Below are positions 1 through 24,302 of a stretch of 64,000 bases of DNA, piece by piece (the first letter of the stretch is position 1; each line of letters opens with the position of its first letter). This stretch comes from Alviniconcha marisindica (Eukaryota > Mollusca > Gastropoda > Provannidae), in the NCBI GenBank assembly GCA_018857735.1, contig JABMCL010000736.1, positions 171,001 through 235,000 of the forward strand, given 5' to 3'. The notes under the pieces are model-generated. The model was not told the DNA's origin, ran no database searches, and saw nothing but the letters and a program-made list of their open reading frames with translations. Made by a program: the position numbers and the translations under genes.

Positions 1-144
1 GGGAGGGGGGGGGGTGCTGAAATGTTTTAAGGTCAGTAGACCACACTCATGGTTTTGCAGAAATTAAAGCTGAAAATGTGATGAAGAGAATTAACGAGTT
101 CTTGTTCTACCTCTGTGGCCTTTGCTTTGTTTGCCACTGTGTGT

Positions 145-146
<2 letters not shown>

Positions 147-215
<69 letters not shown>

Positions 216-222
216 TGTGATG
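147..222. repeat. (TG)n microsatellite
   Basis: Nearly pure TG dinucleotide run of about 75 bases. Confidence 0.9.
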
Positions 223-451
223 CAAGACGTGGTCTGTGTGTGGCTGGTAACCCACAACAGAGCCCAAGCCTTTGAGGAAAGGTGACTGTCACAGCTTCAC
301 ATCAAACGCCAAGCCAGGAAAGAGCGGAAAGCCAACCTGGCTGCTGCCGTAGCCTGCCTGGTGTGTGGACGCATCTGCGCGTCAGACTTTGGTCTGAGAT
401 CACACCAGAGGCACCACTGACATTGTAGTCGTCACTTTGTGATGGACAACT

Positions 452-490
452 ATGATGGTGATGATGATGATGATGATGATGATGATTGAT

Positions 491-530
<40 letters not shown>

Positions 531-543
531 TGATGCAAGACAT

Positions 544-597
<54 letters not shown>

Positions 598-600
598 TGT
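452..600. repeat. Compound (GAT/GATG)n + (TG)n microsatellite
   Basis: A GAT-rich trinucleotide run is followed by two TG runs separated by AGTGATGCAAGACATGG. The same TGATGCAAGACGTGG spacer follows the first TG run near 218, so the TG + spacer unit is itself duplicated. Confidence 0.85.
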
Positions 601-849
601 GTACCATATTAATTATACAGTTTTTGTGACTGAACCTTTGCCATAAAAACAGACAAGCAAACAAGACTAATAATAAAACTACTGCAACTATTGTCTAACA
701 GGAATTTGCTGCCTTCTTTATGGCTCATTATTTATATAAAACATTAACGAATATGCCAACAAAAAGATTAGTTACTGACATTTAAATCACAAAAGTATGA
801 ATGATGCATAAAAGCACACAACTAACTTCAAATTTTAATGCAGCGTACG

Positions 850-1052
850 TGCACGTGCGCGCGCGCGCGGCGCACACACCGACTAGCACGTGCCTGGCTT
901 GCAGAGGTCAGTGGATGAGGACTGGATCGGCAGCAACACACACACAAACACACACACATACACACACACACACACACAAAAAAAAAACCATACACACACA
1001 CGCACGCCGCGCAAACGCGCGCACGCCGGCACGCACACACACACACACTAGC
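850..1052. repeat. (CG)n/(CA)n microsatellites inside a duplicated ~150-bp unit
   Basis: CA runs near 938-979 and 993-1050 lie between two copies of a sequence like CTAGCACGTGCCTGGCTTGCAGAGG (at 881 and 1048), followed in each copy by GGAC(T/C)GG and AGCAACACA. The unit is an imperfect direct repeat. Confidence 0.7.
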
Positions 1053-1217
1053 ATGTGCCAGGCTTGCAGAGGTGGATGTGGACCGGTTCGATAGCAACAC
1101 AAGCAACAGACAAAATACAAATATCAAAGCCATTTACTGATTTAGGCCCAAGGAGAAGAAACGGCTGTCTGCTACAGAGAGGGTGGGAAATGATTGCCTC
1201 CCTTTGAAAATCGTTAG

Positions 1218-1262
1218 TCTCGCGAGAGCTTTTGATATTCGCGGGACTTTCAAAATGGCGAG
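1218..1262 (+). promoter_or_regulatory. Candidate TATA-less promoter of the kinesin gene (CGCG box plus YY1-like site)
   Basis: The palindrome TCTCGCGAGA lies at 1218-1227. It is followed about 25 bases later by CAAAATGGCG at about 1251-1260, which resembles the YY1 initiator-type site. Both motifs are known from TATA-less housekeeping promoters in animals. The patch sits about 1.6 kb upstream of the first coding exon of the kinesin gene on the same strand. A possible splice donor, AAAG|GTGACA, lies near 1454. The motifs are seen directly; promoter activity is inferred. Confidence 0.4.
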
Positions 1263-2874
1263 CTGCCTACTTGTGTATCGTTGCCAGACAACACCAACTA
1301 CTGTCTTTTTCAACAGTTGCGAAAACGAAAGACTTTACAAAAAATCTTTTTCCAAGTCCCAGAAAACCTTATTTCAACTGATTATATGTACACAAAAGAT
1401 ACAACAGACCTTGACATTTGCACTTCTGCCCAGCCCAATCGGCGAGTCGGAAAGGTGACATGCTTAGGCATGTCCCACCTTGTCAACTTACGAACTTGAA
1501 CGCGTGCCATGGAAAGATCAGTGTGTTGATATTTTTGTTTCACCGTGACACGCATGCCTGTCGGGCCATTTGAGGGTCACGTCAGTAACATATCGGCTGG
1601 ACTGATAAACGGTGTGGTAAGTTGGTTCGTTATTAAATACTGAACTGAGTGAAATACGGTCTTGGCACTGGTATTCTACGTGTTCGTTTGGTTGTTCTTT
1701 ATCCGGTACGTCGATAGTATCCAGCACTATAATGGACATGAATGAGACATTATTTTGTACTATGCCCTGAAGGTTTTGCCTTTGTGTTCTTTTCCTCAAA
1801 ATGACGACCTTTGTGTTTTGGAAGATAAACAGTCGTTTTTCTATTTTTATTATTATTATTTTATTGAAAAAGAAGAAGAAGATAAACACAGTCGATGGGA
1901 TGCAGAATTTGTCGTTTTTGCTGTGTAGATTAGCTAGTGCTAGTAATGTGGTGAATTGTGAATTAAGACAATTGGTACAGGAACAATTCAGTGGTGGGGG
2001 CAGCTGCCACTTCCAGTGTGACTGGAGGTGTGTGCTTTTCTCGCTGTTTTTTTGTTTTTTTTTGTTTTGAGAATCACTGTGTAGTCCATTCTATTCTGCA
2101 GGATGGCATTGCCTTACAGGCATTGGCTTTGGGTTTGACAGTGCAGAGCTTCAGCTCCAGTTTTTGAAATACATATATGAAACAGAACCTAAGAAATTTT
2201 GGTCAGGCCAGCTGAACTTCTGAAGCAAAGCCCCATATAGTTTTGGTTTACAGTCTTAATTCTGCTTATTGTTGAACTTATTCACATAATCTGAAAGTTG
2301 CTACCATATCATTTTCTTGTTTGAATTTTACCTCACTGGTTTATATGTGCTGCTTATTGGTCCCTTAATGGCTTCACTCCAGTAAAGAAGGAAAAACTGG
2401 CAATTCAGTAGCTGGTAAATGGTTGACATTTTCCAGAGGTTTCCTCAAGTTCCTGACTTCCTAAGGAAGAATATCAGTGGGTGTGGCAAGGGACTGGCAG
2501 TTGGAGTTGATTGTTGTAGTATAAAGTCTTTGTGATATTTTACACTCATTAGCTTTGATCATCAGATTACAGAGATTTAATAGCTGATCAGTTTCTGCTA
2601 CAGATATTCTGCCAGTGTGGGTTCTAGCTGTGTGATCAGTCTTTTTCTTCCAGCTGGCATAACTGTTTTTGTTGTTTTTTGTTTACTTATTTATACATTT
2701 AACTTTTTTTTCTTCTTTTTTTTAGTTTAATCCTGAAACAGCAACAGCAACAATTTAAAGCTGGTCCGGCTGTTATTAGTATTAGTAATATTGTGAAAGC
2801 GTAATTTGACTCATAAGTTGCAAGACTGAAAGCTATTGTTTTTTGTTTGTTTATCACACCACAGGTTAACTAAC

Positions 2875-15918
<13,044 letters not shown>

Positions 15919-16297
15919 TCTTCCACCACCAGTGTTAGTGACTTCCCTTGGAAGCTGCTTGGCACACCTAGGCATCCATGGATTTATGAGACAAAGCTGT
16001 TTAAGTTTGGGGACGCTTGTCTGATGTAGCGTTCATTTTAACAGGTTGCTCATGTACAACTCCTTGTCTTTCAGTGTTCACATGGCTACTGGGCGCTCAT
16101 TCACCTTTTGAGCCTTCAGTTTGACTGGTGTCTTTCCATCCTGTCTACCCGTCTCCGGTCTGTGTTACAGGTGTCATGTTTTTAGCTTCCCATGTCCTCC
16201 ATGTCCTCCTGACGCAGGCATTTGCACTCACTCACACAATGCAGCAGACACAAACATGCCGGCATGCAATACTCAGTTTTCCTGACCCATGGCACTG

Positions 16298-16303
16298 AAT
16301 AAA
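16298..16303 (+). promoter_or_regulatory. Polyadenylation signal AATAAA of the kinesin gene
   Basis: AATAAA lies 380 bases after the kinesin stop codon, the first canonical signal downstream, implying a 3' UTR of about 0.4 kb. Confidence 0.5.
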
Positions 16304-16511
16304 CAGAACCCTTGAGGAATGGCATGAGTGAGTCTGATCCAGTTTTATAGGTGACACTTGTGTGAAAATAGTCGAGTGAGAAATCATGAAAGAAATCAGT
16401 GCGAGGCCGAGCATGATCAAGATGTGGCACATGAAAAAAGGTGGAGAATGGCATGGAATGTTAGAAATAGTAGTTTTAGATGACTTGTTCAACTTTGATG
16501 TGGAAGATCCA

Positions 16512-16745
16512 TCCACATGAAAGGTTCAAAAGAATGCTATATATTAGGACAAAACATAATCTGCAAATTTTTGGGGTAATCCCCTTTATCAAGCCACAAA
16601 ACAAAAACACTAAACAAAAAAGGGATTACCCTGAACATTTGCAGATTGTGTTTTTGCCCTGCTAATAGATAGCATTCTTTTGAACCTTTTATGTGTTTGG
16701 ATCTTGTTTTAGAATGCTAGCAGTCATTCTTGTTTTAGATTTTTG
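16512..16745. mobile_element. Foldback element family A copy
   Basis: The left arm AAAGGTTCAAAAGAATGCTA...GGGGTAATCCCC is mirrored by the right arm GGGATTACCC...TAGCATTCTTTTGAACCTTT, then TGTGTTTGGATCTTGTTTTA and GAATGCTAGCAGTCATTC. The arms pair over roughly 85 bases with a ~20-base centre. Confidence 0.75.
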
Positions 16746-17929
16746 ATCAGGAAGACAAAAGAAGCCTGTACAAATGTATTGAACACACTGTTGTTGAAAA
16801 TGAGATTTTATAGTTTTGTTTGCTGTCTTATACATTTTTAGTGTTTTGAAGTCCTGAATCTGCATACAGAAAGCCACAGTTTCCATGGCAACCTTTATGA
16901 GGGAGAGTAGGAGCAGTGTGGCACTTGCGTGGCAGTTCACAATGCCGATGCCAGTCAGTGTAGTGTCACTTTAGCTGGAACCACTGGCCAGCTTTGTTCT
17001 GAAAAGATCTTGTGAAAGAGAAAGCCCAGGAAGGTAAATGCAAGTTTCCAGGAATGTGCTGCAAAAGAAACTGAAAAGCAAACTCACAAAAGAAAGAAAA
17101 AAGGAAAACAGAAGAAGAAAAAAAGAAAGAAAAAAATGGACAAAGATAATACTGTTTCTGTATTATGAGGTTGTGGTATGCAGAAGTTACGGAATTATGC
17201 TTGTATGACAAGTAGAATCTTTTACTGGTCTCTTCCATGTAATGCTATGCTCTGCTCTTGAGGCGACATTATGCTCATGGTTTGAGTGCATGCTGGCTTA
17301 TTTAGTTGTTTCCATAATGGACCAAATTTTGACATGGATCTTTAACATGCATATGTCGTCTTTTTGCATGTGCATCCACATAGTGGAGTTTAATTTCTAC
17401 TCTTAGTCACCAGTCCATGTGGTGACCACGCTCGATTACACTTAATTTTTGGCTTTTGAGAATTAGTTCTGTGTGTGTGTGTGTGTGTGTGTGTGCTACC
17501 TAGGAAATTGTGAGTGAATCTTTGAAGCATGTAAAAAAAAAGAAGCTTTGAACCAAAGGGAGCTTCATTTTCTTCATCTCTCCCCTCGTTCTTTGCTATA
17601 GATAGCTAAGCATAGAATATCAACATGTATAGAATTTAGCTGTTTTGAGTTACCTACTACTGAAGATGAGCCCATCCTCACTATAATTATACCGGGGAAA
17701 CAAAAAGTAAAATTAGACTTCATTTACACAAGGTAAGCTTGCCTTTACTTTTTTGCATCTCCCACAAAAATGCCAAGATCAAAATATGGGCCAGTTACAG
17801 AATTCATAAAACTTGGGTCTTGCTGACTGACTTGATAGTTAGGAAGAGCTTTGGGGAACAACAGGAGTCTGGTTGCCAGAAGGGGCTGTATTCAATTCTG
17901 TCCATGTATGCATAATATGTCAAGTTTCA

Positions 17930-18515
17930 CCTTGGCCTTAGCAGCCTGCTGAACAGCTATATAATGATGTGTCCAGTTTCACCTGTGATTGTGGAGCTTG
18001 TTGAAGGGCTGCATATCAATATGTCAAGTTTCACCTATGGTTGTGGAGCTTGTCGAAGGGCTGCATATTAATATTCCAAGTTTCACCTATGGTTGTGGAG
18101 CTTGTCGAAGGGCTGCATATTAATATGTCAGGCTTCACCTGTGGTTGTGGAGCTTGTCGAAGGGCTGCATATTAATATTCCAAGTTTCACCTATGGTTGT
18201 GGAGCTTGTCAAAGGGCTGCATATTAATATGTCAGGCTTCACCTGTGGTTGTGGAGCTTGTTGAAGGGCTGCATATTAATATTCCAAGTTTCACCTATGG
18301 TTGTGGAGGTTGTTGAAGGGCTGCATATTAATATGTCAGGCTTCACCTGTGGTTGTGGAGCTTGTTGAAGGGCTGCATATTAATATTCCAAGTTTCACCT
18401 ATGGTTGTGGAGGTTGTTGACGGGCTGCATATTAATATGTCAGGCTTCACCTGTGGTTGTGGAGCTTGTTGAAGGGCTTCATATTAATATTCCAAGTTTC
18501 ACCTTTGATTGTTGA
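17930..18515. repeat. 52-bp minisatellite with 104-bp higher-order structure
   Basis: Each unit contains GGTTGTGGAGCTTGTCGAAG and GGCTGCATATTAATAT. Successive units alternate between an ATTCCAAGTTTCACCTAT type and an ATGTCAGGCTTCACCTGT type, giving a 104-bp two-unit repeat. Confidence 0.85.
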
Positions 18516-19420
18516 ACTTGGTGAGCAGAAACCTCTGATTTAATACCAGTAAAAGTCAAGAGAAATATGAAAAAGAGCCCACAGAGAAAGTACCACAAGC
18601 ATGTAACCATCAGTTTGATTACTGGTGCTTACTATCAGTCTTGGTCATGAGCAAACCATTGTGTTAAAATATGACCTGAACCGAACCTGGCCTGCAGAGG
18701 TACTCTGTGTGCTGAAAACTGAGATGCATCATATTCTGACATCAAAATTGCTCACATTACAACACATTCACACACTTGAACATAGTAATTAATGCAATCC
18801 TGGTATTGAAGCCACAAACAGTAAAACAGAAATGAAATCAAACTTGTGAGTACTGGTTTGCACTCAATGCTTAAAAAGAACCATTGAACCATGCACCATG
18901 ACTGTAGTCAGCCAGGAAGCCACCAAGCCACCCGTATTACAAAAAGACTCCAGACTCAACAAAGTCCATGATCTCCTTTACGTTTTGTCACATTCCCCAC
19001 TCCAACCCGCAGTCCGTCCAGTGTGTTGTGATACAGGTTTTACAGAGTATAGTTCGTAATGATGAATGGTTTTACTTTGTCATTTTTATTGATCTATTGT
19101 TTCTATATTTTTGGTTTTTACTCGTCGATTCGTTCCTGCTGCAGTGGAACCGTAGATATGAGGTGGTTTAAATACCGTTTGCATTTCGTGCTAATTTTGT
19201 CAGTATGTGACTTGTTGAGATAGTACATGCTCATTGTACTATTGATCTGTAATAAATCGTCGTTTACCCAACACAGAATGTCAGTTTGATTTTGTTCTGG
19301 TGTGGTAGATAGCAGGTCACTTTCACTGAGCCAGCCAGCCAGTCAATTAGCTAAAAATACTAGACCATAAAATTAATGTGGATATATTATTATCCGCTTC
19401 GTCCGCACGCGTGCGCTGGC

Positions 19421-19445
19421 GCGCGCGCGCACACACACACACACA

Positions 19446-19520
<75 letters not shown>

Positions 19521-19521
19521 A

Positions 19522-19565
<44 letters not shown>

Positions 19566-19588
19566 ACACGCACACGCACACGCACACG
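19421..19588. repeat. (CA)n microsatellite
   Basis: About 165 bases of CA repeats preceded by a GCGC run. Confidence 0.92.
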
Positions 19589-19840
19589 GACACGCTTTCC
19601 TAATCGCTATGAATCATCACATGAAAATGCGTTTACAGCGTCAAGTTTCTCTTTAAGACTTTGTTTAGGACCCATTCCGCTTAAAAGCCCACCTCTGCAA
19701 ACAACACCACAGCAAGTGATTTCAAATTTTGTCTTCTTACTCTCCTTCGCCCCCCCTCCCCCTCCCCCACTCCTCGTTATATTCCTTCTGTGCGCCCTTA
19801 ACAATAACGGTATACTTTATTCATCCCAGCGGGATGTGTG

Positions 19841-19844
19841 TGTG

Positions 19845-19880
<36 letters not shown>

Positions 19881-19960
19881 TGTGCATTGTGTGTTGTGTG
19901 TGTATACAGTGTGTGTGTGTGTATATATTCTGTGTGTGTGTTGGGGGGAGGGGGGGGGGG
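19841..19960. repeat. (GTGC)n/(TG)n/(G)n microsatellite
   Basis: A CGTG tetranucleotide run, TG runs and a poly-G tract in a row. Confidence 0.88.
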
Positions 19961-20027
19961 TGTACGAGGAACGTGTACAATATTATGACTATATCATTAT
20001 TATTTTTGAAGTTTTAATTTGTACATT

Positions 20028-20118
20028 TCTGTTGATCTTGTAAAGCGCGGTGGTGTCAGTGCCTACCCTTGTCGGCGAGATACGGCGCTATAGAAATGAC
20101 CGCTGTTATTATTAAAAT
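20028..20118 (+). mobile_element. SINE-like element 3' part
   Basis: Contains TTGATCTTGTAAAGCGCGGT, TGTCGGCGAGATACGGCGCT and ATAGAAATGACC, ending in a TTATTA tail. The same blocks occur inverted at about 49690-49775, so it is a dispersed repeat. The GCGCTAT-A-AAATG core followed by ATT repeats is typical of SINE tails in marine invertebrate genomes (family resemblance, not verified). Confidence 0.55.
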
Positions 20119-20654
20119 ATCGTCTGTGAAAACATGTTTCTCCCAAAAAGGTCGGCCTTTCTCTCTACTACCTGTAGTCTGCTCGTGACCTTCTCACACT
20201 GTGATTTTAAGCAGCATTTGTGTCTGTTTGTAGTAGAGGTACTGTTGTTTTACTTCAACCCCTTGTCTATCTTTTTCTTTACTTCCTTCTTCTTTTATTA
20301 TTTTCTATCTCTCTTCTTACACCAGACAAAGACTATGTGTCGAAAGCGCTTGTGTTTTTAATTGTTCCTTACGTGTCGTCGTATAGGTGAGTACATTTCT
20401 CTAGAGCTGTTCTACCTGTAGTAGAGATCAACACATAGATTTCACATGGATGATTTTGTTTTAAAAGCTCCGCTTTATTTTCAGTTTAAAATCCTCATTC
20501 AACAGTGTCGTTTAGCGGGACTGGGCGGTAGCAAATGACGTGAGGTGTCCCAACCGTCTACGCCGCTTCTGTTCAGCATTTGAAGGTTCTGTAGTTACAG
20601 TAGCGGCCACATCACATCAGTAGGCCGCCAACGCGCAGTCCCTACTCCGCTACA

Positions 20655-20800
20655 CTAAGATCCGAACACAAAAAGGTTCAAACGAACGCTTGTTTAACAC
20701 GGACACACCAGCATACTGTGTGTCCGTGTAAGCGTTCGTTTGAACCTTTTTGTGTTTGGATCTTGTTTTAGAACGCTAGCAGTCATTCTGTTTCACATTT
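20655..20800. mobile_element. Foldback element family A, short hairpin copy
   Basis: AACACAAAAAGGTTCAAACG...CACGGACACACC pairs with GTGTGTCCGTG...CGTTTGAACCTTTTTGTGTT, followed by GGATCTTGTTTTAGAACGCTAGCAGTCATTC. The hairpin is nearly perfect over about 45 bases per arm. Confidence 0.75.
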
Positions 20801-20832
20801 TCCGCTACACTAGGCCAGACTACTGGATGAAG

Positions 20833-20920
20833 CAACACACAAGGGAGTTAATTAGCGCTCGAAAGACGTCACACAAGCACAACAACAAAGACCTGAGTCG
20901 CCCACGGTAACGCTCACCTT
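20833..20920 (+). mobile_element. Foldback element family B, truncated copy
   Basis: Starts AACACACAAGGGAGTTAATT and runs through ACAACAACAAAGACCTGAGT to ACGCTCACCT. There it is replaced without a gap by the 34-bp satellite array. Confidence 0.7.
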
Positions 20921-21909
20921 GACACCTCGGTACAGTCTCTGACAGCCTGTCCAGGCTTGGCACCTCAGTATAGTCTCTGACAATCTGTCTAGGCTTGACA
21001 CCTCAGTATTGTCTCTGACAGGTTGTCCAGGCATAATTGACATCTATAGTCTGACAGCCTGTCCATCGGCTTGACACATATAGCCTCTGACAGTCTGTCC
21101 AGGTTTGACAACTATAGTCTTTGACAGTCTGTCCAGGTTTGACACCTATAGCCTCTGACAGTCTGTCCAGGCTTGACACGTATAGTCTCTGACAGCCTGT
21201 CCAGGTTTGACACCTATAGTCTGACAGCCTGTCCATCGGCCTGGCACCTGTAGTCTCTGACAGTCTGTCCAACGGCTTGACATCTATAGTCTGACAGTCT
21301 GACCAGGTTTGACACCCATAGTCTCTGACAGCTTTCCAACCGCTTGACACCTGTAGTCTCTGACAGCCTGTCCAACGGCTTGACACCTATAGTCTCTGAC
21401 AGTCTGTTCAGTGGCTTGACACATATAGTCTTTGAATCTAGTCTCTGACAGTCTGTCCAGGCTTGACACCTATAGTCTCTGTCAGTCTGTCCAGGCTTGA
21501 CACCTATAGTCTCTGTCAGTCTGTCCAGGCTTGACACCTATAGTCTCTGACAGTCTGTCCAGGCTTGACACCTATAGTCTCTGTCAGTCTGTCCAGGCTT
21601 GACACCTATAGCTTCTGTTAGTCTGTCCAGGCTTGACACCTATAGTCTCTGTCAGTCTGTCCAGGCTTGACACCTATAGTCTCTGACAGTCTGTCCAGGC
21701 TTGACACCTATAGTCTCTGTCAGTCTGTCCAGGCTTGACACCTATAGCTTCTGTTAGTCTGTCCAGGCTTGACACCTATAGTCTCTGTCAGTCTGTCCAG
21801 GCTTGACACCTATAGCTCTGTCAGTCTGTCCAGGCTTGACACCTATAGTCTCTGACAGTCTGTCCAGGCTTGACACCTATAGCCTCTGTCAGTCTGTCCA
21901 GGCTTGACA
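20917..21909. repeat. 34/36-bp satellite array 1
   Basis: The unit reads CTTGACACCTATAGTCTCTG then ACAGTCTGTCCAGG. Variants contain AACGG or ATCGG insertions that make the unit 36 bp. It ends at the duplicated flank beginning CGAAGTGAGAAGC. Confidence 0.92.
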
Positions 21910-22395
21910 CGAAGTGAGAAGCAAACCCCAGACTAGTGCTGCCATGGAAAGACTCTGATCATAAAACCGGATGGATGGTGGCGGCATCGCATCAAGGGTA
22001 GCATCGCATCCAAGACATCAGCGTATCCAGTCAGGATGTGTGGACGGTCTGGTAAGGTCAACGTCTGGCTGCCGCTGGGTTGAAATCTCGAGTCGCTTGC
22101 TTAACACGGCACGCTTACTCAAGTGAGACTACACAAAGTACCCAATAGGAAACGTAATATCAAAATCCATTTTATATTTAGTTGCAATTGATTAAAAAAA
22201 AAATGAGGCAAACTCTTTGGAACGTGTTCGAGTATCTGCTCCAAAAACAAACAAAAAACTCAACAACAACAAGAGAGAGAGAGAGAGAGCGAGAGAGAAG
22301 GGGGGGGGGGGGGGGGGGGGGGGAGAAGAAGAAGAAGAAGAAGGTAAAAGACAAACACAAAGTGAGAAATCGATTTATCAACTCACACGTAAAAA
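21910..22395. repeat. Duplicated segment flank, copy 1
   Basis: This unique-looking sequence, starting CGAAGTGAGAAGCAAACCCC, recurs at 25992-26508 with few substitutions. The copies differ at their internal simple repeats: GA/G/GAA here, CA/GAA in copy 2. The similarity stops just after TCAACTCACACGTAAAA. Confidence 0.88.
22273..22342. repeat. (GA)n(G)n(GAA)n compound microsatellite
   Basis: GA run, then a poly-G tract of roughly 30 bases, then GAA repeats. Confidence 0.88.
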
Positions 22396-22595
22396 GATTC
22401 TTCGGGCGTCATGAACACGCAGGTTCCGTGTCCAAGACTGACGAGGTTTGATCCGAAACTATGACCAAATCGTTTTAAAGGACCATTTAACATGTTTACC
22501 GTACTATATATGCTTCACTGGAAAGGCCACACACGAAAATACTGCGCTCACTGGTAGGAATGGGTAGCTCTGCTCTTGCGGCTGCTGCGCTTTAC

Positions 22596-22670
22596 CTAGG
22601 AAGGACGACCCAAATTTCCCACAAGGGACAATGAAGCACTAAACAAACAAACAAACAAACAAATAAAATT
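22596..22670 (-). mobile_element. Retroelement 3' tail fragment
   Basis: The reverse complement reads GTGCTTCATTGTCCCTTGTG GGAAATTTGGG. It resembles the CCCCTTGTGGGACGAATAAAG stretch at 49023-49045. Such sequences commonly end CR1/jockey-type LINE copies; the assignment is tentative. Confidence 0.4.
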
Positions 22671-23367
22671 AAAATTAAATAAACAAAGCACACGTCTGTT
22701 GAGCTTTACCCGTTCTGAATATGTTTGCTGACCTAGGCCATTTACAAGGTCACAGGAAACTGAAAATATAATGACAGTTATAATTCCCCCTTTGAAATCC
22801 AGCTGACTAAATCTTTCCCCTTCCTGTTTTATCATACGATTTGTATAGTAAACCAACACTACCAGCGTTCAAAAGACAAAAGACAATAGGTGAAAAATAA
22901 ATGGATTTTAATCGAACAATGGGAACTTTTGGCCAAATTTTTGTGTTTTTTTCCAAGCAACAAGCCATAAGAGTTTACGCGAAAACAACAACAAAAGAGC
23001 AACGACTTATACTTATGTGTTCCAAATGTTCGGATGTTGCGAAGATGGACAGAGCTGGTATGCATGATAACCATTATCGTCGTCGTTCGGGATTGATAAT
23101 GCAATGCCTCAAACGCAACGGGTTGTGTGTATTTGCCGGGTCCGCCGCCACAAATCGATTTTTTGTCGCAACAAGTGCACGTTTCCATCAAAACCTATCG
23201 TGACAAAAACGCAATTTGTGGCAGGATCAGCCAATTGGAGTTGTAGCCGGTTCAGGCTGGAATGAAGTCTCTCACGAACATCCTTCTGATGCTAGTTCTG
23301 CTTGACACATTGTCTCTGACGGGCAAACAGTCAATGCCGTGCTTGGCACTTAGTCACTGAACTGTTC

Positions 23368-23905
23368 AAATGTGGCCGATCCTGTCATGTAGACTCTGAC
23401 ACAGTTGTGGCCGATCCTGTCATGTAGACTCTGACACGCACACAGTTGTGTCCGATACTGTCATGTAGACTCTGACACGCACACAGTCGTGTCCGATCCT
23501 GTCATGTAGACTCTGACACGCACACAGTCGTGGCCGATCCTGTCATGTAGACTGACACACACAGTCGTGTCCGATTCTGTCATGTAGACTCTGACACAGT
23601 CGTGGCCGATCCTGTCATGTAGACTCTGACACACACAGTCGTGTCCGATCCTGTCATGCACACTCTGACACAGTCGTGGCCGATCCTGTCATGTAGACTC
23701 TGACACAGTCGTGTCCGATCCTGTCATGTAGACTCTGACACAGTCGTGGCCGATCCTGTCATGTAGACTCTGACACGCACACGGCAGTCGTGTCCGATCC
23801 TGTCATGTAGACTCTGACACGCACACGGCAGTCGTGTCCGATCCTGTCATGTAGACTGACACGCACACGGCAGTCGTGTCCGATCCTGTCATGTCAAGCT
23901 TGACA
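23368..23905. repeat. ~35-43-bp variable minisatellite
   Basis: The unit is GTGTCCGATCCTGTCATGTA GACTCTGACAC with an optional GCACACGGCA insert before CAGTC. About 14 copies lie between the two 34-bp arrays. Confidence 0.85.
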
Positions 23906-24302
23906 CCTAGTTTCTGACTCTGGCATACAGACTCGACACAAGATTGAAGATGAAATCTATTTTCCAGAAAGATGCATAAGAATTAAGAAAATTACAAATA
24001 TTGAATGACAACGAAATGAAATAGGTATAAAACAAATTAATTAAAAATGGCACAAAGTCTAGTGAATTGATGGTTACTGATAGTAGGGGCAGTCGAGAAG
24101 TTCTGCAAGTGATCCTATAACTCCAAAACGAAAAGACTTATAGCAGTGAAATATGCAGCGATATTCGAAGTACTCTGCATTGCTGTTCACATAGAGTTGC
24201 AGGCGTCCAAGGCGTTTTTGGGAAGGCGTTGTGGTACCCCGAAAAGGGCATGGCATGAAGAGAATTCACCGCTCTTTTTTTCTCTCACAAAAATGTCTGT
24301 CG

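Larger units (their letters stand above)
1..2864. other. Upstream region without a supported coding gene
   Basis: No open reading frame here looks like a real protein. The long frames come from (TG)n/(CA)n runs translated as Val-Cys or Thr-His repeats. The stretch holds several microsatellites, a GC-rich promoter-like patch near 1218-1262, and AT-rich DNA running up to the acceptor at 2863-2864 of the first coding exon of the kinesin gene. A non-coding first exon of that gene probably lies here. Confidence 0.6.

Noticed and set aside
1183..1499. 91- and 72-codon frames as a small gene
   Set aside because: No recognisable composition or homology; more likely promoter/5' UTR sequence.
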